From: Stichopus chloronotus
Lineage: Eukaryota > Echinodermata > Holothuroidea > Aspidochirotida > Stichopodidae
Length of the DNA: 64,000 nt
Assembly: GCA_021234535.1 (NCBI GenBank)
Contig: CM037845.1
Location: 6,104,501 to 6,168,500, forward strand
Direction: 5' to 3'
In this document: piece by piece, positions 25,970 through 37,427 of the stretch
How positions within the stretch are numbered: position 1 is the first letter of the stretch
Layout of the letters: each line of letters starts with the position of its first letter
The notes under the pieces: model-generated
Databases searched by the model: none
Seen by the model: the letters and a program-made list of their open reading frames with translations, nothing else
Told to the model about the DNA's origin: nothing
Translations under genes and position numbers: made by a program

Positions 25970-26561
25970 TAAGCCTCTTGGCTTTCTTGTGTACTTTTTA
26001 AAAATTCCACATGAGTTATGGCTCCAAGGAAAGTGGAAACGGGTCGCGACTCCCGGTCTGGAGTCATGACTTCCAGCCTGGAGTTGCGACTCTGAAGTAT
26101 CAAAGTTGATGAAGTCACCCAAGCCTGATGGGCATTTGTAACGAAGAGTTAACATCAGTTTCTCTGCAATCGTCCTCCAAATATCGCAGATACATTCATG
26201 TAGCAAACTATGGAACTAAGAAACAATTTCTCAGATTTCAGTAACTTTAGAAGTACATTGCTGTAGATACATGACTGATGGAGGCTAATTTAGAAATATT
26301 GGCACACAATGATTGTTCCCTTCAAAGTTGTCACAAAAAAAATGATATTAACCTCAAAGTCTTAATGAGCACCTTAAGTGATATTCAGGTGTAGGAATCA
26401 TCACACCCTGCAGAACTGCAAAAAATCCTCAGTCCCTTCCACAGACATTAAACTTACACTTGCATGCACACTGCGTGTGCATCAAAGGTGTTTAATAGGT
26501 GATTTCATGGGCAACCCGGCATTTTATTATCCAGATCCAAAATTACTAGTGGACTCCTTCA

Positions 26562-26845
26562 TGAAGTGAAAAAGAACACAACCTCTGTGTGAACACACTG
26601 TGTCAGATTGCCAAATTTCACTTTACCCTACACAGCAAATAGCTCAAAATGGAAGTTCTTTTTATCAAGGAAGATCAGTGGTCCTATTTATGATGTGTAG
26701 AAGAGTTTATGTAGTGTACTATAGTAAGATTCCTCCACACATATGTGATGCACAGGTCTGTGGAAACACCAGTGTTAACAATAAAGCCGCCATTTTGGTC
26801 GGTCAAAAATAACCCGATTCCAAGTTTTAGGAATGGATGAGAACA
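26562..26845 (+). repeat. Dispersed repeat D, copy 2
   Basis: It matches 13960-14290 over most of its length: AGTGAAAAAGAACACAACCT, GTGTGAACACACTGTGTCAG, TGGTCCTATTTATG, GTAAGATTCCTCCACACA, and CCGATTCCAAGTTTTAGG at the end. Confidence 0.75.
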
Positions 26846-26989
26846 CTAGTGTGTAATATTATATCATCTGGCAAAATAGGCCACGTATCCATCACTCCCC
26901 CCCCCCCTTACCTACAGTATATTCCTTAACTGGTTCTTACATTTTCAACTTTCCTATCACCATACATTTCAATTTTTTGGAATCTTTAG

Positions 26990-27203
26990 ACATTGAAATC
27001 CAAGTTGAAGGAGAAGTTTCCCAACCAGTGTTTTGACTACGACTGCTACGTCGATGAACCAGAAAAAGCCGAAGGCAGGCCGGAGCTGAAAGGACTGGAA
27101 AAATTTGGAAATGATGTCTTGAAGTTCTTCAAGGAAGCCATTGCTAGACAATACCCAGCCATGACACCAGCAGAAGAGGAGGAGGATAAACCTGGTCTCA
27201 GAG
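26990..27203 (+). CDS. NACHT gene, exon 4
   Basis: The acceptor is TCTTTAG at 26989 and the donor GTAAGA at 27204, phase 0 to phase 1. It encodes LKSKLKEKFPNQCFDYDCYV and a helix LEKFGNDVLKFFKEAI. This pattern links DUF4062 to NACHT in related proteins. An acidic EEEED stretch follows. Confidence 0.82.
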
Positions 27204-27644
27204 GTAAGATTGATATGTGACCATTATAAACCAAAAGTAAAATAGACAGAACAGGGCTTGAAAAAACTGACAGCAATGATGGCAAAGAAGTGTCATGTCC
27301 CTGATGGTTGCTATGGTGCCCTTTCAAAGTTTTATCAGTACAGTTTAAGATGCTGCCAGTTCCCAGACCCTGAAAGTTAGTTTTGCCAAGGCCGTTTTGA
27401 GACTTATGTCAAGCCCCGATTTACTGTCGCCAAGACTGGATGTGTAATTGATTTAAAATTGTGATTACACTATGAGCCTTAAGTTATTATTTACTGGAAA
27501 GCTTCATACTTCTCCTTTTTTTTTTTTGTTCTTTATGCATGATTGGTTTCTATTTGTGTGTGTTTGTGTCGTGTTTTTGTTCTTTTTTGTCTTTTTGTCG
27601 GTAGAAAATGAAATTTGCTAGCTACGTTATTTTTTACATTTCAG

Positions 27645-27949
27645 AACAATTTTCTCATGACTGCATCCTCGAGCAGAAAGGCTCCATGGTGCTGGGACGC
27701 ACCAGAGAGCATAGACTCATTCTCCAGTACGGAATGGGAGAGATCTCGCCCTACGAATTCGAAGAATCTTGGGAAACGATTAACAATGAAGAGAAAAATG
27801 ATGCTCCAAAAACTGCTGAGGATGATCATGTAAAGAAGGCAATTTCATCAGATGACCCGCAAAGCAAGAGGAATGTTATCGCAGTAATAGCAGAGCCAGG
27901 TGCCGGGAAATCATCGCTACTGGCCAGATGTGCCTTAGAGGCCAAGAAG
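27645..27949 (+). CDS. NACHT gene, exon 5 (Walker A)
   Basis: The acceptor is ACATTTCAG at 27644 and the donor GTAAAG at 27950. The 305-nt exon ends with VIAVIAEPGAGKSSLLAR, a P-loop of the NACHT/STAND class, near residues 387-404 of the joined protein. Confidence 0.9.
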
Positions 27950-28450
27950 GTAAAGGTCATTATGTAGATGGATGCTGAATAAACATTTCTTAGAGAAAAA
28001 ATTAGAATTAATTAACATTGCAAGAGTAGGGTGGTGAACCCTATCATGTGGCAATATCAGAGGACTTTTTTGCTTTGCGTTTGTCTCAGCTGGCTGTTAT
28101 AAAAGCAAGTTATTTTGCATGGATTGTTTCGTACTTTGAAGATGTTAACCAAATATTTCCTGTTTCATTAACATTCTTTTACTTTATGACATTGTGATAC
28201 GTCCAAATTTTGATGAGAAATCCCAGGGAATAATTTAGTTTTTAAAATTTGCGTGGCAGTTTTCACATTTCCTCGTTACTTTCTGCACAAAATCGGTGAA
28301 AACCCTAATGTTGTACTGTATGTAGAGAAGCTGCTACACAACGTTCCATTTGTGTAGCGATTTGACCATTCTGTGTAGCATAATGAGATGCGATACTGGA
28401 TAAGTGGTTCCCTCGAATTCATTGCGGTCTTTTCTCCTCTTCATGAACAG

Positions 28451-28553
28451 GTGAATCTGGATGTCTTTGTTCACTTTATAGGCTGCAGTGGAATGTCTAC
28501 ATCTCATATCAATGTGATGAAGAGACTTTGCTTTCACCTCTTGTCTTCAGATG
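28451..28553 (+). CDS. NACHT gene, exon 6
   Basis: This 103-nt exon has acceptor GAACAG and donor GTGGGT, phase 0 to 1. It encodes VFVHFIGCSGMSTSH and MKRLCFHLLSS, matching the strand-loop-helix after Walker A in NACHT proteins. Confidence 0.83.
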
Positions 28554-29854
28554 GTGGGTTCCTTTCTTTTCATCAAAGATGATTGACTTAAATTATAGAG
28601 CAAACCTGCAAAGATCAGTCACCATTCTATTCGTGGATGACATTAAATAAGTGGTCTCATTTAAATTTATGACAGACAGTCACAAAGTTTGATGGCATCG
28701 TAGACTGTGAAAGGTTTTTCTTTCGGTCTTGTCGTCAGTGTATAAAAAGCTCCACGTGAAATGCCCATTCAAGTGAGAAACTGTCAACTAGTGTTTGTGC
28801 CGGTTATCCAGGTGTCAGGACCTGTGTCAGGACCCAGTTCTGAAATCGCTACCTCATGAGGTGTTTTTCCCGGTTAGGGACTTGGTTCGCACTTTCTGCT
28901 TGATCTGTTTACTCAAGCATTCATTAGTTGCCATATAATCCTGTCTAGGGCAAACATTTGTTTAACCAACTGTGCAACAGGTTCTGTGCAAATGTTTACT
29001 TAGTTTTTGTCTTGACAAGAGGCAGAGTGGTGCAGGACAGTGATATCAGAGCATCCTGGGAGTAAATAGCTGCTGCTGAAATGTCCGCTCATCGGCGGTT
29101 ATTGAGGAGGATTTGAGTATCCGTAGAAACACTGCATGTGTATTCAAATTTTTACTTACCTTCATTGCATGTTGCATACAAAATTTTGAACTGTTAAATT
29201 TTCTTAACTATGAACGCTTCATCATCATGCCTGTACGTAATTTAAATGATATTGTATTAATACACGAATCAACACGTCGTTTTGTGACTTCATAACGATA
29301 AACTCATAAGCTACTGGAAGTAGTATTTCTGGGTACTTGACCGACTATCAGCTGCAGGAACCCAGATCAGAGTTCAGGACCTGGTACAAAAGATACTATT
29401 AATCCTCTTAAGGGTACAGAAGATAAGTGCTTTAATATTGTCACCTGAGGATCTTATACCAGTTACAGTATATTATATCTGTCAGTTTAGTCACTGTGCA
29501 AGTAGTAAACATTACATGCTTGTCTGCATTCCTACAGATTACTTTACATTCCTGGTGTGATAACTTGTATCAAAGGAACATACACTTTCTGGTGAAAACC
29601 CCTCACCTGATGGTGTCGGTACTTTAAAAATGTTTCATGATTTGAGATGTCATTTGATTGCCCGAATGTGGAATGCATCTAACAAAAAGACACGTAACAG
29701 TGTCACAAGTGAGGTACCGTCCCAAGCATATTCTGACCGATATTTGTACCTTACATTGATCTTGGAGTATATTCCATTCGGGGAAATGATTTTTTGAACA
29801 ATACCTTCGAATGATCATGAATTTTTTATCATCCTTGATTCAGGTTGAGACTGA

Positions 29855-30115
29855 TGTATCAAAGGAATATTTCACTGAGGGGTTCTTAAATGAAGTAGAA
29901 TCATTTTTCACTGCAGCTATTTCAAACCCCATGCCAATATCTTGTCCCTAACTCAAGATGTTGCTGTTTGAGGAAAGAATTCCCTGGTCAAGAAAGAGTT
30001 CCAGTTGCCTCAGTTTTACAAAAGTGCCACATGTAATAGTTTCAAATGATTTCAAAAAGTTTTCGTTTTTCTTTGAAAATGAAGTTGTTATTTCTCCAGG
30101 CATTTGACATATGTG
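29855..30115 (+). repeat. Dispersed repeat E, copy 2
   Basis: It aligns with 16340-16620 through TCTTAAATGAAGTAGAATCA, TTTTTCACTGCAG, CCAATATCTTGTCCC, AAGATGTTGCTG, GGTCAAGAAAGAGT and TTTCTTTGAAA. It lies about 140 bases upstream of exon 7. Confidence 0.7.
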
Positions 30116-30251
30116 AAAACCTTGCACTACTGTACCACTACTTTACCCCTAGTCCATGTTGCTACAAGAGTTAAGATCTAATGTTGGTAGTCATTGGAGG
30201 TTTAAGTTCTGTTTTAAGGATTTCACATGATCATCCAGAATCCATCTACAG

Positions 30252-30404
30252 ATAGATTTCACTGTGGCAATAACTCAGCTCTTGTCAAAAAGAACATTTC
30301 TCATCCTTCAGTATTTCAACCCATGTGGCAAGAAGTAGTGAATGATTTGTGCGGGTCTCTCCAGGACATTCCTGCTGATGACAATTCAAACCATAGCAAC
30401 ACAA
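30252..30404 (+). CDS. NACHT gene, exon 7 (boundaries less certain)
   Basis: It encodes PMWQEVVNDLCGSLQDIP, a helix expected before Walker B. The start follows CTACAG at 30251 in phase 1; a second acceptor at 30277-30278 is also in phase and would remove nine residues. The donor AA/GTTAGA is weak but is the only one in the needed phase. Confidence 0.65.
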
Positions 30405-30496
30405 GTTAGAAACTGAAGTGTATTTGAAATTTTCTTCTTCTTTTTTTCGACTAACACCCTGTCATCATCAACATCTAGCCTTTTCTTGTGTCGCAG

Positions 30497-30624
30497 ATCC
30501 AAGAGCTGAGAAAGTGGACAAAAGCGAGGATACTTTGGAACTTCAGGACATTTTGAACAAACTTTTGGAAGAAAGAAATCAAGCCGGTACAAAGTTGTTG
30601 ATCCTTATTGACGATCTCTCTCAG
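30497..30624 (+). CDS. NACHT gene, exon 8 (Walker B)
   Basis: The acceptor is TCGCAG at 30496 and the donor GTGATT at 30625, phase 1 to 0. It encodes LQDILNKLLEER and KLLILIDDLSQ; the two Asp after the hydrophobic strand are the Walker B acids. Confidence 0.87.
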
Positions 30625-31023
30625 GTGATTTTTACCTTTTGTTTCTGTAACCAAGACTGCTGCTTATAGGAAGAGGACGAAACATACAAATGTTATTGTA
30701 GAATAGAGCGACAGGAGAATTTACACTGGTATGATCTTTACAGGGATACATCATTAGAACAAGTCATGTTTAACGTCATAAGGTGTGTCATGGCACCTTA
30801 AGTTTTCAAGTTGTATTTAGCCTTATGTAAAGGCTATTCATACCCAATACAAGTAATATGTTCCTGTGTGACACAAGAAGATGAAGTATGTGTGGTTCCG
30901 TTGGGAATTTTTAAGAACTTGTATATATGTTTAGAAGGTTGTAATTGCAGTAAATTGAAATCATAGAATGTTTCAGTTTTTAAATTCTTTTTCCCTTCTT
31001 TGCTTTACTTTGACAATTAACAG

Positions 31024-31230
31024 CTTACCAAAGCAGAAGGTTACTTAAACTGGGTTCCAAAAGATGGACTGCCATCACATGTAACCATAGTAACCAGCAT
31101 GGTACAAGGGGACAATGTGGTTGATGAGGTCAAGGAGCAGAGTGACCGGATCACATGGATCAACTTGGGCTACCTCACCAATAAGGCACGATATGATATC
31201 GTTGCCAGCTACTTGAAGAGATACAATAAG
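31024..31230 (+). CDS. NACHT gene, exon 9
   Basis: This 207-nt exon is phase 0 on both sides. It encodes LNWVPKDGLPSHVTIVTSM, the sensor-strand block of NACHT proteins, then a YDIVASYLKRYNK helix. Confidence 0.87.
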
Positions 31231-31822
31231 GTAAGCCGTACATGTCACTTCAAGTGTATTTGGACACTATACATAAACACTGCAAGTCACTCCACTATTA
31301 GTACAGGGATTTTCAACATTGATGGAGTATAAGAACCAATGATGTGTACCCTTCGGCAGCCCAAAAAACAACCAAGGTTGTAGGAGTGTACAACTTAGCT
31401 TGCATAACCTTGCTTATAGAAATACTGTGTCACAGAATACAGTATAATGCCATGTTACAAAACACAGCATGATACTGTGTCACAGGACACAGCATAATCC
31501 TACGTTGCAGCTAACACAGCAATGCTATTGTAGTAATGCATACAGTTTACCAGTCGAGAATGATGGTGTAAAGTTGTAGCTTTCTCAATATTTACATATT
31601 TGTAAGCAAAAAATAAAGCTCCCATTTTATGTGTATGCAAGTTGTCCTATTTTAGACCTGACACAACTTGATATAAATATTCATAACTTGTTCCATGCCA
31701 TTCATTTTTTATTCATGCACTATTTTGAATTATAATCTTGCATAAACATCAGCTGGTTTTTAGCATAGGATTTTGTTATCATTCTTCAAAAGTCATACAG
31801 TGTCATTCGCTTTGTACAACAG

Positions 31823-32036
31823 ACACTCGATCCAGAACAGACCAAACTCTTGGTGGAGTCAGAGGGCGCCAAGAACGCTCTGTGGTTGTCCATGGCGTGC
31901 GAGGAACTCCGAGTCTTTGGAGTCTTTGAGCTTCTCACAGGTTACATTAAGGAACTTCCCTCACATCTGGACTGATCTGCTAGAGAAAATTCTTACCAGG
32001 TTGGTCAAAGAAGATGAAACTGAACTCCTCAAAGAG
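31823..32036 (+). CDS. NACHT gene, exon 10 (one surplus base, frameshift)
   Basis: The exon lies between acceptor CAACAG and donor GTAAAG, both phase 0 by their neighbours, yet is 214 nt long. Frame 1 gives ALWLSMACEELRVFG and ELPSHLD and then meets TGA at 31973. The frame shifted by one base resumes with DLLEKILTRLVKEDETELLK into exon 11. One surplus base near 31973 explains this. A 43-nt GT-AG removal (31941-31983) would also restore frame but would delete conserved residues and be very short for an animal intron. Confidence 0.82.
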
Positions 32037-33370
32037 GTAAAGGATCTCATTTTGGTAATTGTGTTTTCTTCTTTGGTGTCTATGCATGCCATGACTGATT
32101 GCTGTATGCTCAGGGTCTCAAGTTATTGCATTCAACTAGATCGAAATTTCAGACACAGCTGGTAAATCATTCTACAGATCAAATTTTATACCAACTGTGA
32201 TTTGTGTTATCCCTCATCTGCAATAAAACTGTGAATCCCAGTCTCTTCAAGCTCAATCCTGGCATCTGGATAGTGAGTGATGACTTCCCCTTAGGTTCCG
32301 TTAGCTGTTCGCTAGTGAATTTTGGAAGGCAACCCTTTGCAGAAAAGAAACACTCCTGTTTCCAGTTTTAGCCCTGAAGATGGGGAGTTCTAGAGAAGGA
32401 ATAACTGTCACAGTCAAAGAGAGAAATTCCATTGGATGGTTGCCCTTTAGGCATGAATACATCACTATATATTGAATTAGTAGGACAACCCCATAGCAAA
32501 ATATCAACTGCTCAACTTAAGAGTCTGCAGTTTATTGATCTTCAGAGTCACTGTAAACAAAATAGATAGATCTAGTCCACATGGTTTCTTTTTTAGGGGA
32601 CTTGTGAAATGATGCCAAGGGAATTTACAGAGGCTTTCCAAGATTTGGCAAAGTTAATGCAATTGAAAGATTATTAATCATAATGTCAGTGAATGAATTG
32701 AATATGGCAGTCATATGTACATAGAAACATATGTTTCTAAACTTTTTTGTCTGCATTCGTCCCAGCAATTGTAGCTTGCCTCTCTGCAAACAATTTAGAC
32801 TTTAAACACCTTATGTGGTACTAGTTTGAAGTATATGCAATTGTTGTATCTCTCTACAAATGACTTGATCTTCTATTGTCACCCCGATGTCACAGAAGAA
32901 GTTTATCAATCGATAATGTTTGTCATTAGTTGCATTTGAGAATAGTCAGGTGCTATTATGTACCGCTTGAAAATTGCAGTATTTGATCTGTCTGACAAGT
33001 TGCACCAAAGTAAAGACAGTAAAATTATTTGAGAAAGACTCCATATCAGAGGTGTAATCCTTTCTAAGTTCTTGATGTTACTTCTTGGACACATATTTTG
33101 CACATTTGTTTTTTTTTTCGTCTGAGCTAGGAACTAAACATTGTAGCACGATTGAGGCAGGCTGCTGCCATCAATTTTTATAAAGACTTGAATCATGAAA
33201 GTAATAGCATTTGTGTTATGATCTCCATTTGCCAGCCTTCATAGTTATGTTGAAAATAGTTGTTAAACAGAGCAACTATGGTGAGTAAATCTTTTCAGCC
33301 TTTAGTATGTGTTATTTCTTCTGCTATCTTTTTGTACATCTTTCTTTACATCTCATCTTTCTCCAAACAG

Positions 33371-33571
33371 ACCCTCTGTTTCATGGAGTGTGTTCGTGAA
33401 GGCCTCAGGGAGAAAGCTCTCCAACTGATTTTAGGTGATATGGAGGAGGAGAAGTCCATTCCGATGCTCCACTGGGCGATGATCAACAGGACTCTTAAAG
33501 CGTTTATCAGGATTTCGAGCAACTACCAACAACTCAACCAGCTAACCTTCTACCATCAAGCTATTGGAAAG
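33371..33571 (+). CDS. NACHT gene, exon 11 (winged-helix-like)
   Basis: The acceptor is CCAAACAG and the donor GTAGGT; 201 nt in phase 0. It encodes CVREGLREKALQLILGD followed by MLHWAMINRTLKAFIR and LTFYHQAIGK, the pattern of the winged-helix segment after NACHT. Confidence 0.85.
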
Positions 33572-33774
33572 GTAGGTCAAGTGAATGATTTGGGCAGTAA
33601 TTGATGGAAAACAGTTGCAGTTTTTGTTTTGCATGGCACTTGAAGACTGATTAATATTCTGCTTGAATGCTGCTGAAGCAATAAAGCATAGTAGGAAAAG
33701 GTGGCTGACAGTAAAGTACAGTGTGTTTAAAGAGTCGCAGCCAATGATTTGAAAATGAGAAATGTGGCTGATAC

Positions 33775-34200
33775 ATGCAACATGTTAAACAGTTTTATTC
33801 AGAGATTTGTACAGTGCTTGAAAACACAAGCTGTGTATCATACATACTGTTTGTAAATGGTTTGATTCAGAGATTTGCACAGTGCTTGAAAACAAAGTTG
33901 TGTATCATACACACTGTTTGTTAATGGTTCCATTCAAAGATTTGCACAGTGCTTGAAAACACAAGTTGTGTATCATACATACTGTTTGTTAACAGTCTCT
34001 GTCAGAGATTTGTACAGTGCTTGAAAACACAAGTTGTGTATCATACATACTGTTTGTTAATAGTTCCATTCAAAGATTTGCACAGTGCTTGAAAACACAA
34101 GTTGTGTATCACACATACTGTTTGTTAATGGTTTCATTCCGAGATTTGTACAGTGCTTGAAAACACAAGTTGTGTATCATACATACTGTTTGTTAATAGG
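33775..34200 (+). repeat. Minisatellite of about six 68-bp units in intron 11
   Basis: Each unit contains AGAGATTTG(T/C)ACAGTGCTTGAAAACACAAG(T/C)TGTGTATCATACATACTGTTTGTTAA. The part from CAGTGCTTG to TGTTTGT is nearly invariant, while the AATGGTTCCATTC part varies. The array ends about 220 bases before exon 12. Confidence 0.93.
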
Positions 34201-34423
34201 GAGTGTCCAGCAAGATATTTGTACTATATAGTCAAACACAGAAAACTTCCTGATAAGTACAGCATGTTGATAAAGAATTCCAATCAGAGGTTTGTACCTT
34301 ACTTGGAAACAGGAAAAGTGGATGATAATGCAGTTTGTTACAATTGTGTTGGTCAGAGACTAAAGAGACACTTCACTTGTAGACAACAAATTCATACTTG
34401 TTTAAAATTATCTCATGTTACAG

Positions 34424-34645
34424 GCAGTGAGAAAGCAGTGGTTGTCAGATGAAGATACCCTTAGAGGGCACCACCGTACTCTTGCAGACTACTTTCAGTA
34501 TCACTGCGATGATGAACATATCCTTGCCAGAGAAGCAGCCTACCATATGAACTGCGCAAAAGATGGCAAACGGCTGCTGGGATTCATCAAAACTGACGAG
34601 AGAGCCCGATATATCGATGCCGTCAGCATTTCACGTTACATCAAG
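34424..34645 (+). CDS. NACHT gene, exon 12
   Basis: The acceptor is TGTTACAG at 34423 and the donor GTAAGG at 34646; 222 nt, phase 0. It encodes AVRKQWLSDE, HHRTLADYFQYHCDD, REAAYHMNC and FIKTDERARYIDA. It is the counterpart of 1317-1535. Confidence 0.9.
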
Positions 34646-36130
34646 GTAAGGGTGGAGATGGATGCAATGTTTTTCTTACTCTGTGTGCTAGTTTAGATAA
34701 AACTGTTGATTCATCAGTGTTTCGAGATGTTCGATCTCGGGGTCAAACAGTTCTCCAAAAAGAATGGTTCAACAGGCAGAGTGCTTGTGATATTTGATGT
34801 TGGAGTCTGTCTGTACTGTAGTCTGTATATTGATTTCATCAATAACACTTCACTGCACTGGAAGTAATTCCAGAGTATATAAACTGAGGCTGCACTTGCT
34901 TACTTAAGTGAATTTGCGTTAAATTTCACAAGACAGAAGATGGACCTGACCCCTGGTGTAACCTAAAAGCTTCCAGAGATTTGTCTAGCTGAGATTGCCT
35001 GTTTACAAAGGAGAGGATGGACAGTAGAAAATAGTTCAATCACATTTGGTGTTAGCGAATACAGCCTGATAAATTTCTGATTGCTGTGAAACAAATAGTC
35101 TATTTTTGTGTAAGTGGTAAGAGAAGTTCAAATGAATGGAGCAGAAGCAACTTTGCAGTGGAAGCATTTTAGAAGTGTGTAAAACAGAATGGAGGGAAGC
35201 AATGCAGAAACTATTGTGTGAACGATATGACATTTCTTCTGAAAAAGTAAATGGTAAATTTACACCATCATAAATGTTCTGTCCAATCCATTTGATAGGA
35301 TCTTAAAAAGTATGTTGAGACAATTCTTTTATTGCTGACATCCAGTATATGATCTTAACTTGCAAGGCTGCAGCAGCATATCCGACAGAGAGGATATTTA
35401 ACACTGTTGAACTCATGCATAGAACTAGATAAACTAGAATGACATCACTGTAATGACTCAAACACTGGGCAAACAAAGTCGAACAACGTAAACGTGGGTC
35501 GTCTCAGGCCGTCACGCAAAACAGCTTTGCCTTCAACATTTGCCCCGTACAATGCATGTACGACCTGTGAATTTGTTTGTTCAATATCTAACTGCATCTT
35601 TGGGGAAAGCAAAGGGAAATGCAACTGTTCAATTGTTTGAGACATAACCTGATAATATGCAAGGGAAAACTACATCCCAATGTTTAGCTGTTTGCGAGTT
35701 GGATCTGTGTTATGCAGTTTCGTGAGAACGCCCTTTGCCATACATAATTTGGCTTCACTTATTGTTTCATGATGTCTTTCTTGTTTATCCTATTTCTGTG
35801 ATTGACCCTCATTCTTGGTAATGATGTAAGCCAGAGAGACATTTACTGAGTTGCCATATAGCTTAGATAAGGTGCCTCCGTTTTCATTTGAGAGCATGGA
35901 GCAGAAATAGATTACATACAGTTGTCATTAGAGATGGCATGTTGTGAGTGTGGAGCATTTCAAGTGAATTTGTCATGCAAATTTGAGGTTTTTCGATCAC
36001 AGTAGAAGTATGCAGTTCATTTATTTAGCAGTCTCATCTCTTCAAACTGGATCGTTGAATGATTTCCTTAGAGAACTTCTGATCTGTCATATCGAAGCAT
36101 CTTTTTTTTTGTTTGTCTGTCGCTTTGTAG
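34646..36130. other. Intron 12 of the NACHT gene
   Basis: This is a 1485-nt intron with no recognised exon or repeat. The equivalent intron in paralogue 1 is 424 nt. Exons 12 and 13 join directly in both genes, so no TPR exon is expected here. Confidence 0.7.
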
Positions 36131-36308
36131 GAGTATAAGTGCCGCAACATGATCAATGTTAAACATAACATCGGCGGGAGACAACTGTTCACTTGCAACT
36201 TCTGTTGCAATAGCCGTCAAGCCTTCAACAAGAGACAGTTTTTTCCAAACAAGGACTCCTGTGTTCTTTGTGGACAGTTCGTCAGCATGAAGAAACCCGA
36301 AAGAATGG
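36131..36308 (+). CDS. NACHT gene, exon 13 (Cys-rich module 1)
   Basis: The acceptor is CTTTGTAG at 36130 and the donor GTGAGT at 36309; phase 0 to 1. Cys841, Cys844, Cys863 and Cys866 form a CxxC-x18-CxxC zinc-ribbon-type pattern, with Cys823 and Cys845 as extra cysteines. Confidence 0.88.
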
Positions 36309-36424
36309 GTGAGTCTGTCGTCGCTTGTCAGAGTGAAAATGGTCTTCGATGGTTTGTCGCAGGAGGTCGTAGGATTCACTTGCCATTTGATATGCTGTAC
36401 CTACCTTGATATTTACACCCATGT

Positions 36425-36945
36425 CTTAACATACAGGTAGGGATACTCACTTAGCCTGATATGTACTCACATAGTCTGATATGTGTGCACATAGCCTGAT
36501 ATCTACTTACATAATGTGATTCTCAAATAGCCTGATGTGAAATTCCATAGCATGATTAGTACTAGTGTAACATAAATGAGTTTTCTAATCACATGGCCTG
36601 ATATCTAATCACATGTAAACCAGATTTCTGCTCACATAGTCTGATATCTAGTCACATAATGTGATATGTACTAACATAAACCAGACATGTATACTCACAT
36701 AGCCTAATATCCAGTCTCATAGCCTGATATGTGTACACATAGCCTGATATCTGCTTACACAATGTGATATGTTCTAATAGAAACCAGACATATACTCACA
36801 TAGCCTGATACTGTATGCAATTTCATAGCCTGATGTGTACTAACATAAAAGATTTAACTAATCACATAGCCTAATATGTAATTCCATAGCGTGATGAGTA
36901 TAGTTATCTACTCACATAGCCTGATGTGTACATACATTGTTCAAT
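36425..36945 (+). repeat. Degenerate minisatellite, TCACATAGCCTGATAT core
   Basis: About twenty imperfect units of ACTCACATAGCCTGATATGT occur in an irregular order, mixed with ACATAATGTGATATGTACTA and AACATAAACCAGA variants. The array occupies the last intron of the NACHT gene, the same intron that carries a different minisatellite in paralogue 1. Confidence 0.85.
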
Positions 36946-37427
36946 ATCCATGTGGTGTGCATGTACATGGCATATAGATAGTTTAATTAAAAAATGCATG
37001 AGTGTGTAGCGTATGCATACTACATTTACTTGTAGGTGGTACTGTTCGCAGTCAACTATGAATTGAATTTTGAATTAGGATGCTTGTGCTCAACTTTTTG
37101 CCACATTTTATAACATCTGCAGAATTCCTGTCCTTTTTTTTAACCTCTCTACCACAATATATCACGTAGCTAGTATCAACCAATGGTGACTTGTCATTCT
37201 GCGCCCATCCCTCACCTCATACCATGAGAGTTGGTGTGGCCGGTCTTTTACTCAAGTTGCTGTCCCTGGCACTTTACCCAAAAGTCATTCTGTGCAATTA
37301 TTTATGTGGGTTAATAATTACATTCACCCTTTTATGTGGAGGGTAGACAGCGAACCATGTACAGTAGCATGCCAACAAAGGATTTGATGTTTGGACAATT
37401 TTTTTTTTTTTTCTGGTTTCCTTGTAG

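Larger units (their letters stand above)
23480..26989. other. Intron 3 of the NACHT gene, mostly repeats
   Basis: The intron is about 3.5 kb. It contains the GT-rich element at 24131-25969, with tandem AGGTCA-bearing units, and dispersed repeat D copy 2. No further exon is needed, because exons 3 and 4 join in phase 0. Confidence 0.7.
27950..30251. other. Introns 5 and 6 of the NACHT gene, apart from exon 6
   Basis: These two introns (27950-28450 and 28554-30251) flank the 103-nt exon 6. Dispersed repeat E copy 2 sits just before exon 7. Nothing else is recognised. Confidence 0.65.
30625..33370. other. Introns 8-10 of the NACHT gene
   Basis: Apart from exons 9 and 10 this is AT-rich intron. 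Short ACAGCATAAT/ACACAGCA repeats occur at 31425-31530. No further coding exon is needed by phase or domain order. Confidence 0.6.

Noticed and set aside
36068..36379. A 103-residue minus-strand open frame over exon 13
   Set aside because: It is the antisense shadow of the Cys-rich exon, whose + strand reading matches the paralogue.
36425..36945. A CRISPR-like look of the repeated TCACATAGCCTGATAT units
   Set aside because: The units are degenerate, the spacing is irregular, and the array lies inside an intron of a eukaryotic gene; it is a minisatellite.
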